NCBI GenBank assembly: GCA_022925895.1
Contig: JAKSYS010000663.1
Coordinates: 1-34,289 of the forward strand
DNA from: Fragilaria crotonensis
Taxonomy: Eukaryota; Bacillariophyta; Fragilariophyceae; Fragilariales; Fragilariaceae
Direction of reading: 5' to 3'
Length of the DNA: 34,289 nt
The notes beneath the pieces were generated by a model, which was not told where the DNA came from, did no database searches, and saw only the letters and a list, made by a program, of their open reading frames with translations. Positions 22,301 to 31,167 of the stretch are shown piece after piece. Positions within the stretch are counted from its first letter, which is position 1; each line of letters begins with the position of its first letter. Made by a program: the position numbers and the translations under genes.

Positions 22301-24661
22301 GGGCAAAGTCGATTTCGGGCCGCTTGTCTGCAGTAAAGATGATTCAAGGGAGGAAAGGAGCGTTGCAGCACCTTCTCCTTTGAAGAAAGCAAGCATTCCA
22401 GCAATTCGTGAGGCATTGTCCTCAATGCGTCCACTGCCATACCTGTCCATGGAAAGAAACGAGGTAACGAAACCACAAAATTGGTTTCTCCTCGCAACTT
22501 GACCATCCGCCCAGGCGCAGTGAGTGAGCAATCCTATATCCAAAGCCAAAGGAACTATAAAGGGCGCGCATCTTGAAGCAAACGTGACTACGTGAAAGAC
22601 AGGCGGTGGGGAAAGCGCATGGCGGCAGCAACTGTTGTCATACCGATCCGGCGGGATCAGGGAGTCATGGGCTTCAACGCAACAACGAGACAGAGAGGAG
22701 GATTCCACTTCTTGCTTTTTTTGTTGGATTTTGACTGTTTGAAGACAACTTTAGGTACCCCTTCCTCCGCAACCACCATGCTCTCTACCTCTGGGTGCGG
22801 TGGAAACTCCGCATGGGTGCGCTCAACACGACAAATCAATGGATAGTCTCCGAGCTTGGTGTCAACTCCTGCCAGCCACTCGTCGTTGAACCATTCGGGT
22901 TGCTTTTGACTAAGAGTGGTCGATTCAACTTTTTCGGAGGGTGCATTCGTTTGGGGGTCGTCTGAACTCCTTCCTTTGGCTTTCTCCTTTCTTGCTCGTT
23001 CCCAAAGTGGCATCCTGGCTTTGCTCCGTAGTTTCTTGCCTAACACGTCTGGGTGCTGCCTCAAGAAATCTCGGTGACCTGATGGATAGTATCTACAGGG
23101 AAAAGTGTGAGCAGGTTCTCATGATTGAGTCAATCGGGAAGGTTGCCCTAAACTTACAAGATAATGTCACCAGCTTGGGGTACATAGGTTGACAAGTTCA
23201 GTTTCGAGTCATATGCGTCGCTCGCCAACCAGGATCGGTCGATTTGGCTAGCGAAAGTTGGGGAAACCCAACCTCCCACATTTGTACTCTTCCTTTTTAG
23301 TCCTCCTTTTTTTGAAACCTTGGCACGAGCAGGATCGGCATTAATGTCGTCGGCGTCGTCAGGGGCACTCCGAGAACTGTCAATTATTTTGGTAGGTTGC
23401 TCAGCAGCAATAAGCGCTGCCAGATTCTGCCACTCGTCCGCGTCCGTTTTGTCGTCGCTTTCAGGAGATACCGGTACCGCGGTGCTTCCTTTCTTACCTT
23501 CGCTCGAATCGCGTCGCTTGCGATCGCTTTGTCGAGGAGGAGGCGGATCTTTTGGGGCTCGTTCAACCAATAGGTGATTGAGATGATGCACCGCTTCCTG
23601 AGGATAATGAGTAAAGGGGATAAGTTGCGCTTTTCATAGAAGAAAATGTTTGCGACGTGAACTTACTGTCAATGCATTTGGAAAGCCATTGATTGCGTCA
23701 ATCATTTCCAGTTTCCTTTCTTGCTCCAAACGTTGTTTCTCAATGTGTTCAAGCCTTTCTGGAGACTTTTACGACGAAGCGTCAGCAAAGGTTATGACTG
23801 AGAGAATATAAGCACCCATGCATGATCTGCTTACCATGTATTTGTAATCGAAATCATTTAGGGCCACTTCTATTTCAACTTGGCGTCGGTCGATATCTTG
23901 CAGCAATTCTCGCAATGACTTTCCATATTGAAGCTTCTCCGATTCGAGCGCCGCACACATGCTCTGTACCGATTGCTTGCGCGTGACCCGTCTTGATGCG
24001 GCGCTTGCAGCCCTCGCCGCGAATCTATGTTCCAGCTGGGCAAACCGGAATTTTTCTCTGCCATCTTCAAGTCGTTTTTCTGTGAGGACCGGAGTCGTAA
24101 AATTCGTCATAGATAAAGCGCTCCATCCGCTTATCCTTGTCTCTCTCCCCACTCCTATTTTTTTTTGGTGGTGGATCACTGACTGTCTCAGGATCCTCCA
24201 CCAGAAATCTGGCAGGCATATCGGCATAGTTCACGTCTTGCTTCGAGCGCGAAGACTTGCGAACGTCTCCAGGATCAATTTCCTTCTTGTCACGAATTCG
24301 TTGTTGCTTGGGCTTAGCCATAGGCTTAAGATCCCCAAGTCCTAGTCTCGAGAGGACTTCTTTGTTTCTCCGAATGCGCTCGAATCGACGTTTTTCCAAT
24401 GATGAAAGACCTCCACCAGCTTCGTCGTCGTCGGACGAATCAGAATCCTCTGATTGGCTCGCAATGTCATCATCATCATCGCCATCGCCTTTTTCGCTCC
24501 CCTCGTCATCATCATCCACATCCTCTTCTTGATTCTCAGCGTCATCGTCGCTGGTGTCGCAATCGCCTCCGACGTATCCTCCTTCTCGTTTCCGTTCGAT
24601 TCCGTTTCCCCCTCACCTCTTCCATTGCTGATTCGTCCAGATTCCCAGCCAAGGTTGTCAT
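16312..24661 (-). CDS. Very large BRWD/PHIP-like chromatin reader: bromodomain, PHD finger, Tudor-like array, AT-hooks (frame breaks present)
   Basis: One minus-strand gene of roughly 2,600 codons is proposed, from ATG at 24661 to a stop at 16312. Order of parts: acidic N-terminus and coiled coil; VPQAGDIILY module; region with SPWDVE as in BRWD/PHIP; bromodomain; a second DRSW...VPQSGD module; conserved GICFDYPW region and a bromodomain-like remainder; CGRC Cys-rich motif; PHD finger; Tudor-like domains; two AT-hooks. At least four introns are supported by GT-AG ends and reading phase. I see about ten one-base breaks (near 24600, 24085, 22675, 21350, 20215, 19735, 18868, 18600 and 17576, among others). 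They look like assembly indels because conserved motifs resume at once. Readers of this kind bind acetylated and methylated histone tails in the nucleus. Whether the PHD/Tudor half belongs to the same transcript is an inference from the lack of a gap or promoter. Confidence 0.7.
16519..16782 (-). repeat. 150-bp tandem duplication encoding two AT-hooks
   Basis: The segment coding DETGQADDVAKTS...KRRRGRPRKAE is followed 50 codons later by a related copy coding YDTGQVDDVAITS...RRRRGRPRKTE. Each contains a canonical AT-hook core (RGRP; at about 16704-16678 and 16554-16528) that binds the AT-rich minor groove. The similarity is also visible at DNA level. A basic C-terminus (KRLRTRRSLS) follows to the stop at 16312. 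Confidence 0.8.
16792..17828 (-). repeat. Five tandem Tudor-like repeats (about 52 residues each)
   Basis: Each unit reads FKxGVRVxPKK...GxxGTIVRS...HxWExxFDDGxxRGxFxSQQL. Units lie at about 17828-17673, 17615-17460 (broken by a one-base loss near 17576), 17367-17209, 17157-16999 and 16950-16792. The last is the most diverged (DDGEEPATLTSQQL). The small beta-barrel pattern with aromatic and FDDG positions resembles Tudor/KOW folds that bind methylated residues or nucleic acid. The spacers between repeats are acidic and unconserved. Confidence 0.75.
18033..18188 (-). other. PTM/DIR17-type Tudor domain
   Basis: The reading IGSKVSKDFG...GRFLGVV...YKIRYEDGDEEDMDEGEL is the Gly-x-x-Val-x-Lys-x-Phe, Phe-x-Gly-x-Val, Tyr-Glu-Asp-Gly-Asp-x-Glu-Asp pattern of the Tudor-like domain found with PHD fingers in plant PTM-like and stramenopile proteins. 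A nuclear-type basic stretch (PPRKRKA) follows. Confidence 0.75.
18793..18911 (-). other. PHD finger
   Basis: The Cys4-His-Cys3 pattern reads YCSICGLSGDVICCE and, after a one-base shift at about 18868, CPVVMHAPCAG and WFCSKC. All eight zinc ligands can be placed in the expected spacing. An alpha-helical Ala-rich segment (about 19110-18970) precedes it. PHD fingers read methylated or unmodified histone H3 tails. Confidence 0.82.
19290..20801 (-). other. Chromatin reader middle: GICFDYPW region, bromodomain-like remainder, CGRC Cys motif
   Basis: Exon 5 contains LSLGICFDYPWSRGQQTHMVYW (about 20725-20665), then PDFVPEN-type loops and FEYLFG. A shift near 20215 leads to ALAEIHYIPPYSKG, and LSLELIQQRLRNGYYRQKMGLVDDMQEAY (about 20055-19965), which looks like the ZA/helix B part of a second bromodomain. 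A candidate 96-bp intron (19867-19962, donor GTAAAC) interrupts it, and RSLYAMALASVSATRFFECIFG follows in another frame. The segment ends in NACGRCQVSRRSMLACRVQRGH (Cys at 19349 to His at 19290), a compact Cys/His motif possibly binding zinc. The second bromodomain is a tentative call because of the breaks. Confidence 0.5.
19867..19962 (-). other. Possible intron 5 (96 bp)
   Basis: Donor GTAAAC after DDMQEAY is clear. The acceptor (GTTAG before the codons of DEDFTFKKEG) is the best of several and leaves a one-base phase mismatch, so either the acceptor or a base is wrong. Confidence 0.45.
20802..20874 (-). other. Intron 4 (73 bp)
   Basis: Donor GTAAGTTTCC after LLVGRIVW; acceptor GACTTGTCCGCAG before VRRVFPRSP. 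Phase 0, and the joined reading is sensible. Confidence 0.85.
21326..22690 (-). other. BRWD-like core and bromodomain
   Basis: The frame carries SVSPWDVES (about 22115-22100), equivalent to the SPWDME motif of BRWD/PHIP proteins. About 35 codons later comes a bromodomain (about 22005-21675): VFWDSVTDDLAPSYSCAV (ZA loop), then a long insertion-like RKVHGQERAYSYY, LNDVGSILDNCLLYN (helix B with the acetyl-lysine-binding Asn) and SDIVLQGF. A charged coil follows, then DRSW and WVPQSGDAVLY. The bromodomain has the key Asn and should be able to bind acetyl-lysine. The frame is lost at 21350 (LYS then RLLHSEFIKGH in the next frame) and, at the other end, at about 22675. Confidence 0.8.
23093..23157 (-). 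other. Intron 3 (65 bp)
   Basis: Donor GTAAGTTT, acceptor TTTTCCCTGTAG. It splits a codon in the module VPQAGDIILY-YPSGHRDFL, whose continuous reading after splicing matches the WxPQxGDxVxY...GH motif of BRWD/PHIP proteins. Confidence 0.88.
23598..23666 (-). other. Intron 2 (69 bp)
   Basis: Donor GTAAGT after NGFPNALT; acceptor TTATCCTCAG before EAVHHLNHLLVER. The phase is consistent. The preceding exon (23667-23765) is only 99 bp. Confidence 0.85.
23766..23834 (-). other. Intron 1 (69 bp)
   Basis: Donor GTAAGC directly follows the codons DYKYM. The acceptor CGTAAAAG precedes SPERLEHIEKQRLEQE. Removal keeps the frame and joins two parts of one helical region. Inside the intron the frame hits a stop. 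Confidence 0.8.
23835..24661 (-). other. Chromatin reader exon 1: acidic region, then coiled coil
   Basis: From ATG 24661, a short N-terminus shifts frame near 24600 into an Asp/Glu-rich tract (about 24560-24400), then LEKRRFERIRRNKEVLSRLGL (about 24405-24340), a basic linker and RMERFIYDEF. After another shift near 24085 the helical region VLTEKRLEDGREKF...LQDIDRRQVEIEVALNDFDYKYM follows, ending at a GTAAGC donor. Acidic tracts of this kind often contact histones. The Arg-rich motif is common in stramenopile nuclear proteins. The function of the segment is not known. Confidence 0.6.
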
Positions 24662-26217
24662 GACTTGGTATTGTGTCTTGCAGAGAATGGAAAGCGTTTG
24701 TCAAATCCTTTGTCTCGCGTTTCCTCCGTTAGACTTGCTGCACGAAAATAGAGATTTTCTCGGAGTCGGTGTGAAATAAAAACTGTTCCGTGCAATCCAC
24801 GTAGATTGTATACTACGAGGCGGCAAGTGAGGCGGAGGACATGTTTCCCACCTCCCAAGCACATACCAAAATTATTCAAAAATGAGATCTGAGTAGCTGG
24901 TGGTCAACTTTGTGATGGATGCAAACATGCTATTATTACTTGTAGTACCAGGTACAGAACTAGAGAGGCGCTCTAGTCTAGCTATGAGTAGAGTAGACTA
25001 CAACTCCACATTCTAGATTTTAACATTAAATCCAATCGGCGTCGCGGATCGGGAAATATACAACGACTACGTAGAACGCATAACACTACACTACACTAAA
25101 CTAGATTACTTCACCGATGACGAAATTGACAGTCCATTGCCCCCCAAGCACAATTCATGTGTTTCTAATATCGCCACAATTAAAGCAACCAGTACGACGA
25201 AGCGGATTGTCAATGAATACAAGATTTACATTATACATATTATACTGAAGTGTACTGTATCCTCCACTAATAAAAGTACCAAGTAGAGCAGCATTTATAA
25301 AAGGATTTTGGTTACCGCCATATCTACTGAACTAGAAACCCAATCGGAGCCATTCAATAAATTTCATTGTTGACAACACTATACGCCATTATAGCATCAT
25401 TCATCAAACCTGGTGGTCCATGCCAACCGGGTTGGTTGGATCCTCGTAGTGTACATAGTACATACCGATACATCAGAATCTACAGTGGTATGGAGTATAG
25501 AATCCTCCAAGGTCCGAGTACTATACTCCAAAGTACAGTAGACGGTAGAGGGTCCCGTATGGACAACGTACCACGTACAGTACCGTATTCCTACCTTCGT
25601 ACGGTACGTTTATGTGGACTGGAGAGGGCAATCGAAAGATGTATGCATAATGAGAATGAGACAGCATTTTTGACGATGAGCCAAAATTGACAGTACTCGG
25701 AGTAGGATTCTATGATACTGTACAGTGTCAATGGTCTATCTTACCAGTACCGGTACTTGTACCACGGATACACAACAGAAAACCTTTCCATGCAGAGATT
25801 GCTTCTCGTTGTTCTTGTCTTTAACCGAACAAGCGCCAACTATCCATTAAGCCATTCATAAACACCCACCCACTCGTGTGTAAACATAGACAGACTTACG
25901 CCATTGCTTCCCCTGTCCAACGATACTTGTGGCACAATTTAGAGGAAATTGTTATTACGACTGTAGCTTATATATTGCAAGAGGATGTAGTATTCATATT
26001 TCATACTCCATTGCTCGGACTTCCTGGAGTACCAGCTACTTGATACTGGAGTACGGAAGTACTGGTACAGTTGTGTGGATTCATTGCAAGCAGCAAGCAG
26101 CACGAGCGATTCGACGGCCAGAATTTTGACGCAAGAAAGGTCGCTTTCTGATCGAATTTCAAAACGCAGCATTGAAGATTGAATTTGAAGCTAACAGACA
26201 AAGGCAACGAATTCATC
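24662..26217. promoter_or_regulatory. Divergent intergenic region between the chromatin reader and the PNRC-like gene
   Basis: 1.55 kb with no convincing gene. It separates two divergently transcribed genes, so it must hold both promoters. GTAC-rich islands occur at about 24935-25010, 25435-25770 and 26020-26070. The part between 25010 and 25430 is AT-rich. A 107-codon frame at 25367-25690 is read through the GTAC island and has the composition bias of the island, so I do not call it a gene. No TATA box is clear. Confidence 0.45.
25565..25610. repeat. Imperfect inverted repeat in the GTAC island
   Basis: AACGTACC at the left end and GGTACGTT at the right end are exact reverse complements, and the adjoining CGTAC/GTACG bases extend the stem with a bulge. 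The loop is about 20 bp. It could extrude as a cruciform or fold in RNA. Confidence 0.55.
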
Positions 26218-27277
26218 ATGAGCAATCTATCTGACAATGACGTCAATGAAGCGACCGCTGCTCTTAAAGGCATGCTAGGTATCGGGAGCGGAAGTGCTGG
26301 CCCAACACCCAGTAAAAGCGCAGGAGGGAAACCGAAGGGTGCAAAACAAGGAAGGAAGGGAATCAAGAGACTCCAAAGCGTGGCAGCAAACAAAACGATA
26401 GAAGTGAAAGCAACCCCGGCCTGGTGGAGGTTCCAACACAAAGGCGCAACAAAATTTTGCCTGGTCTGCCTTCCAGGCCTCACCAGATGCGTCAGCATTG
26501 CCTATCCCTGCCTTTGTATCTCCTGTTAATTCGGCTACAGGTGACGAATCTTCGGCCCAGTTAGACCCCAGCCAATTAATCTCCTGCTCGAGATCGGGAG
26601 ATCAGCAGCTAAATCCTGTTCCAGTTGAAATCATCAATGCTCCTCGGGCCGAAGATCTTGAGGCACAGCAGATTGCAGAAGCCGAAAAGGCGAAAGAAGC
26701 TACCTCAAGTGGAATCGCAACTTGATGCCAACACCCAGAACGAACAAGCACTGCAGGAGGAAGCCAAACCAGTGAGCGAAAAAGGAATCAACCTTGCAGC
26801 ACTCGCAGCATCTCCTACGAGTAACCCTCAGTACCCTCCAAGGGTCCACGGGGCTGGATTACTGGCGCCGCCTCCCACCCCTTCTCGTCACCACAACTTC
26901 CACCGAGATATCTTTCTCACGGTCACTTCAGTTCACCACCTCCACAACAGCTGCCTCAGAGTTATGTGACGATGCAGGTTCAAGTTCCACCCATTCTGGG
27001 ACCCGACAGACGCTTGGTGGTGCATTCTCCGGCTGGTTATCCTGTACAGATTCTGATTCCCGATGGCGTGCCACCTGGCATGGTGATTCCAGTTCATGTT
27101 CCGACATCACCCATGATTCCTTCGCCGTATTACGCGCAACATCAGCAGCAGCCGCAGCCCTTTGTTCATCCTCAAAATCAATACTATGGTAGTCCTTCCC
27201 GCATCATGGCGATCAGCCCAAGCACCAACATCCTCATTCTAACTAGCCGTACTAGTCTCACCTTAATGGATACGTGA
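26218..27277 (+). CDS. PNRC/Edc1-like mRNA-decapping activator candidate, Pro/Gln-rich C-terminus (frame breaks)
   Basis: Starts at ATG 26218 (MSNLSDNDVNEATAAL). A basic Gly/Lys region follows (GGKPKGAKQGRKGIKRL), and after a shift near 26425 the motif FAWSAFQASPDASALPIPAF (26455-26514). This matches the short PNRC/Edc1 consensus (Phe-Ala-x-Ser-x-Phe-x-x-Ser-Pro...Leu-Pro-x-Pro), which binds Dcp1 and stimulates Dcp2. The rest is Glu/Ala-rich, then Pro-rich, with VQILIPDGVPPGMVIPVHVP (about 27045-27105) and a Gln/Pro-rich end to the stop at 27277. Further shifts lie near 26705 and 26900. The basic N-terminus plus a single short motif is how decapping enhancers look, being otherwise disordered. 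It acts in the cytoplasm or P-bodies if the call is right. The motif is seen; the role is inference. Confidence 0.55.
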
Positions 27278-27662
27278 AACGAAGAAGCTTAGCTATTTAA
27301 GGATGTCTGTTACGTTGAGGCGTTCTTTCTATGCATGGCCATGTGCCGAACTGATTCACCGAATCTCCTTTGCACTTATCGAAAACGGCCAAGGAAAGCC
27401 TAGTAACTTCCATTCGACACTTTTGGATCCCAAGAATTGCTCGGTCTCGGTTACGCGGGTGTACCTACGCCACATATGGAAGTTTGCAGTGCGCGTACGA
27501 CAATCGAAATCGTTCGAATACAAAAACACAGCGATTAATCCACTAGTGCACACAAGGACTGGTGATTTTGAGTCTATACATCATTATATGCCTTTTAACT
27601 TCTTACCCAAAACTCGTTGCACGGCAACCGCTAAATCCATCGGACCCCACCTCTCTCGCCCT
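27278..27662. other. Convergent 3' intergenic region, nothing recognised
   Basis: 385 bp between the stop of the PNRC-like gene and the stop of the convergent GH81 gene. The long plus-strand frame that opens here (27303-28289) is antisense to the Cys-rich part of GH81 and is not regarded as a gene. No terminator-like or repeat structure was found. Confidence 0.4.
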
Positions 27663-30600
27663 CTACGGGACAGGACATCCCTCCGTCACAGTACAACATT
27701 CATTACAATCGCCCGAAGTCGGATCCCAAGGACGCGGAGAGCAACCACCCTTAGCTCGACCCAACGTGCAAAAGTAAGGGTCAATGTCAACTGGGCACAA
27801 ACTCTTTCGGCAAACGTCTTGGGTACACGGAGGACACGCGGATGGGTCAACCACAGTCTTCACAGGAATCACAACCTTCCTTGGACATCGTGTCGTCTCG
27901 CAGCATTCGGAACACTGTGGTTCTTCGGGCCATGGGTCTTCTTGGCATCCACCACTACTTGGCCCTTTCGTGCAGAGGAAGGTCCTTTCGTAGACAGGAC
28001 AACGATTCAAGATACTATTGCATACTTCGTTGGAACAAGGAGGGCAGTGACTGTCTTCTTTCACCACGACGACTTCGTCGGTGCCTGTTGGGTTGCAGCC
28101 ACCGCACTCGCTTGGGTATTCGAGTCGTCCCACAGTCGCGCATGCGACCGACTGAGATTTGCCCATGGTTTCAATAAGCCAGTTGATGCGTTCTTTGCAG
28201 GTGAACCCTCCAGCATCCATGTCAAGTACTGCAGCTGTGCATGTCTCAGGCACACCACAGTCAACGAGTTCAAAGACAAAATCGTCTGACACGGTCGAGA
28301 CTTCCGTGGTTTCCATATCTGATTCTGGGAGCACAATCGGTTCGATGTCAGGCCGGGTCGCAATAAACCAGATAGTGTTGGAGCGAGAGTGTCCATTACC
28401 ACCGGCAGACTCGAAAACCTCCGAAGACAAGGCCTCGGCTCGCGCGAGTGCCTTCTCAAAATGACCAACCGAGGACAGTATTGCTAGCTGCAAAACGGAC
28501 CATCCATCAGTTTCGCACGCGATCGCTTGGTTGCAGGCGTCAGCGAAAGGATGGTACATCTCTTCCAACCAAGCAGGATCATCACGTTGTTCTGAAATGG
28601 CAGTAATCGGCAGAAGCTGGATTCCATATGGAAGGTATGGTGCATTTCCAAACCATGTTTGAAACTGGGCCATAGAATTCCAAAGCATGCCCACCACATT
28701 CTGAACATACTGTTTTGGGTAGACGGCGAGACTTTCATTCTTGAGCCGCACATGCCAGTAGCGATCGGTAGATCTAATTTCAGTGGCAAGAAGAAGTCGT
28801 CCGACGTTTCTGATTTCAGCGGAAACGCCGGCATGCTCCGCACTATCTTTACAGTGCGGGCATTCGTTCCAGGCGTCAATCATGGCACTACCGAAGAGAG
28901 CGACAGCCTCATAGGCAGCAATGGCCTCACTGGAGGACTCTTGATTTCTTCCATTAAGAAAAGCAGGAAGGGGGATTCCACTGGCCCACGAGTGACCCTC
29001 ATACCAATCCTTTTGGCGGAACATTGGAAAGCGACTGTCATCAGGAGATGGATTAGCAAAATCACGAATGAGCAGATTTACTCCTTCAAAGTGAGCGCGA
29101 CCCCAATTTGGATCGAATTTCGCCACAACAGCCGCCGCGTAGATATGATAACCGTAATGAAAGTGGTGATCGTTGTAGAATCCATTGCCAAAATTGAGTC
29201 CTTGATCAACAAATGCAGGACAGTCGGGAAACGTGTTATCGCAAGATGTGGTCTTGCCGTTGAAATAGCATCCACAGTTGACCAATCCGCCCCAACCCTT
29301 ATCATACAAAAGGAGATTCTGCAGTACCATTGATCCAAATCTCGACTCCAGCGCGCAGCAATCCAACATCGCGGTTGTCTCTTCCGAGGTCGGCAAGGTC
29401 GAATTCTTGCATGCCACATCATAGGCTTTGCTAGGTTTGGCACAAATTTCTCTCACCTCGTCCGCAATGACAAGGATCCTGGCAGTCTTGGCCAGAATCT
29501 TGCCAGAAAAGTAGGTATCGCCGACTCCTCAAATAGTATTCTGGGCCATGGAATCCCATGTCCGACTGTAACGCACTCGACAATGCGGGCAACGCCTGAG
29601 CCTTTGTGGGCGAGGTGCGCGGAGACCAATCGGCGGCAGTGTGTGGGGTATTATCCACTTGGATCCTCTCACGATACAGGCGCGTCCCAGCATGACGGGG
29701 CGACAGAAATCTGCAGCTTTCCCAAGGAAATCGACATGATGGGGAAGCGCAAACGAAATGAGTTCGAGCGGTTCGTCGCCTTCGTTCTGAGGAGTCATTA
29801 GCTGAGCATCCCAATCCAAAGTCAATGTTGCCTCATCATGCTCATGGTCAATGTCATATTTCACATTGGTTAGAGGGCCTGGGTACATTGGCATGCTGAC
29901 GCAAGAGATCGACGAAATCCTCGTACGTGGGAGCGGGCTTGGAACGATCAAAATCGCGACAATAGAGTGGATTCGCTCCCGACGTGCAATTGGTCACCAG
30001 CGCCACGCGGGCCACCAATTCAATGTCGTCGTCATGCGGATGAGGCTTGAATTGCAAAGCCGCACCTTCCCAAGAAGGATGGGAATTGACGCAGTGCAAC
30101 AGGACGGGATGCGAGAAAAAGGCAACCCAAGTGAAATCGGTGTTTTCCAAAGTCATTTTCACTTCACGTTGAATAAGAACTTTCTTGCCGTCGCAGGGCG
30201 CGAGCGCTTCATTATCAATAAGTAAACTTCCTCGGATGGGCCCATGACCTGCGATGGTGGGGAGGACGTTATCCGTGTTGAGAGGATGGCGGGTACTTCA
30301 TTGTCATGTAGGGCATGCCGCGGACAATTGACGACGTCATAGCCGACGAATTCTGTCCGGGGACAAAAGAAAGTTAGTGCCTTAGAATCAAGGAAGTGCA
30401 GTAAACAAGGGCAGGCAGATGTCGTTGTTGATACGTACCCACGTCAACGTAATTCCTGGGAGTCATCTGGAGCACAGAATACTCGTTGGTCATTGTATTC
30501 ACACTGGTCGCCTGCTTCGAGTTCTCCGCAGCCCCAAGAGTCAATCCATGGGGAATCACATACGACAGCTGAATAACATTGCTAGAAGCATCGATATGAT

Positions 30601-31167
30601 TCGGATGAATTTGAAGGCCGGTATAGGACCGGCGAGGTCGACCATGTACGGGACGGCATAGACACGTTGGAGTTCAGTCGTTTCGGCATGATTGAGAAGC
30701 AAATTTTGGTACCATTCATTAGTCGGAACTGCCGCATCGGCATTGGGACGATCAATATAAGGAGGTGGTGAGGTATCGGCGTTCCTGTCAAACCCATACA
30801 AGTGCAAGTCGTAGACGGATCAAGCTTAGAGAAGGGTTTTGGATGTGTGTATGTCATGTCACTGGCAGGAGGTATGGACGTGGATTCTGAAGATTTGGAA
30901 CGCATGAACATGCATGCTATGGCAAGGATGAGAATCACAGAAAGGATTCTGAGCCACATTGAGTACCTGCTGTAGCACGATGTTGAACCTGTGTGAGTGG
31001 GACGTTTTTGTTCGAAGTCGATAGATCCTGTAATGCTCATCCGATCCGTGATCAGATTTCAACATAGAGTACGTAGATCTGTCCGTGGAAGCGGGAGAAG
31101 GAGAAGGTGGCCGGAGAGGAGTCATCTCGGAAGGCATAGCGCCTGCATTGTCGCCTGGGGAAATCAT
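27663..31167 (-). CDS. GH81 endo-1,3-beta-glucanase with N-terminal membrane anchor and C-terminal Cys-rich repeats (frame breaks)
   Basis: From ATG 31167: a Ser/Pro-rich cytosolic-type tail, then a hydrophobic anchor LRILSVILILAIACMFM (about 30956-30906), suggesting a type II membrane or secreted protein. GH81 N-domain motifs follow: VPTNEWYQNLLLNH (about 30715), SSIVRGMPYMT after an intron, and LISFALPHHVDF. The catalytic domain lies in an intact 597-codon stretch (29456-27663): NDHHFHYGYH (Asp96 of that stretch), KDWYEGHSWASG and GRNQESSSEA (Glu173 and Glu177) are the GH81 signature with its catalytic acids. The family hydrolyses beta-1,3-glucan, and in a diatom the natural substrate would be chrysolaminarin or callose-like wall glucan. 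Breaks occur near 31020, 30800, 30605, 30290, 29905 and 29600-29470. Six breaks with a perfect active site argue for sequence errors, not decay. Confidence 0.88.
27672..28259 (-). repeat. Cys-rich modules at the C-terminus of GH81
   Basis: Residues 400-455 of the intact stretch form a module with DCGVPETCT, CKERINWLIE and SECGGCNP. Two related repeats of about 55 residues follow at 28046-27882 and 27836-27672, each reading CPPC....VC......CP.......CT.G...GGC...PW......C..CC....CP. The even, repeated cysteines suggest disulphide-stabilised extracellular units, perhaps for carbohydrate or wall attachment. Their role is not known to me. Confidence 0.75.
30353..30442 (-). other. Intron of the GH81 gene (90 bp)
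   Basis: The acceptor CCCGGACAG at 30353 is clear, and SSAMTSSIVRGMPYMT follows it in frame. The donor that keeps phase is GTGGGT (high end 30442). A better-looking GTACGT four bases further in would put the next exon out of frame, so the donor choice is less sure. Confidence 0.6.

Noticed and set aside
24257-24532. A Ser-rich plus-strand frame
   Set aside because: It is the complement of the Asp/Glu-rich tract of the chromatin reader.
16312-24661. Programmed ribosomal frameshifting at recurrent GAAAAT sites
   Set aside because: Breaks occur in unrelated genes and mobile elements, in both shift directions and at many different sequences. Sequencing or assembly indels are simpler.
25367-25690. 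A 107-codon plus-strand frame in the divergent intergenic region
   Set aside because: It is mostly a translation of the GTAC-rich island (repeated Tyr, Arg, Thr and Val), so compositional bias explains it.
27303-28289. A 328-codon plus-strand open frame
   Set aside because: It is antisense to the Cys-rich end of the GH81 gene, shows no family features, and is expected from the codon bias of the real gene.
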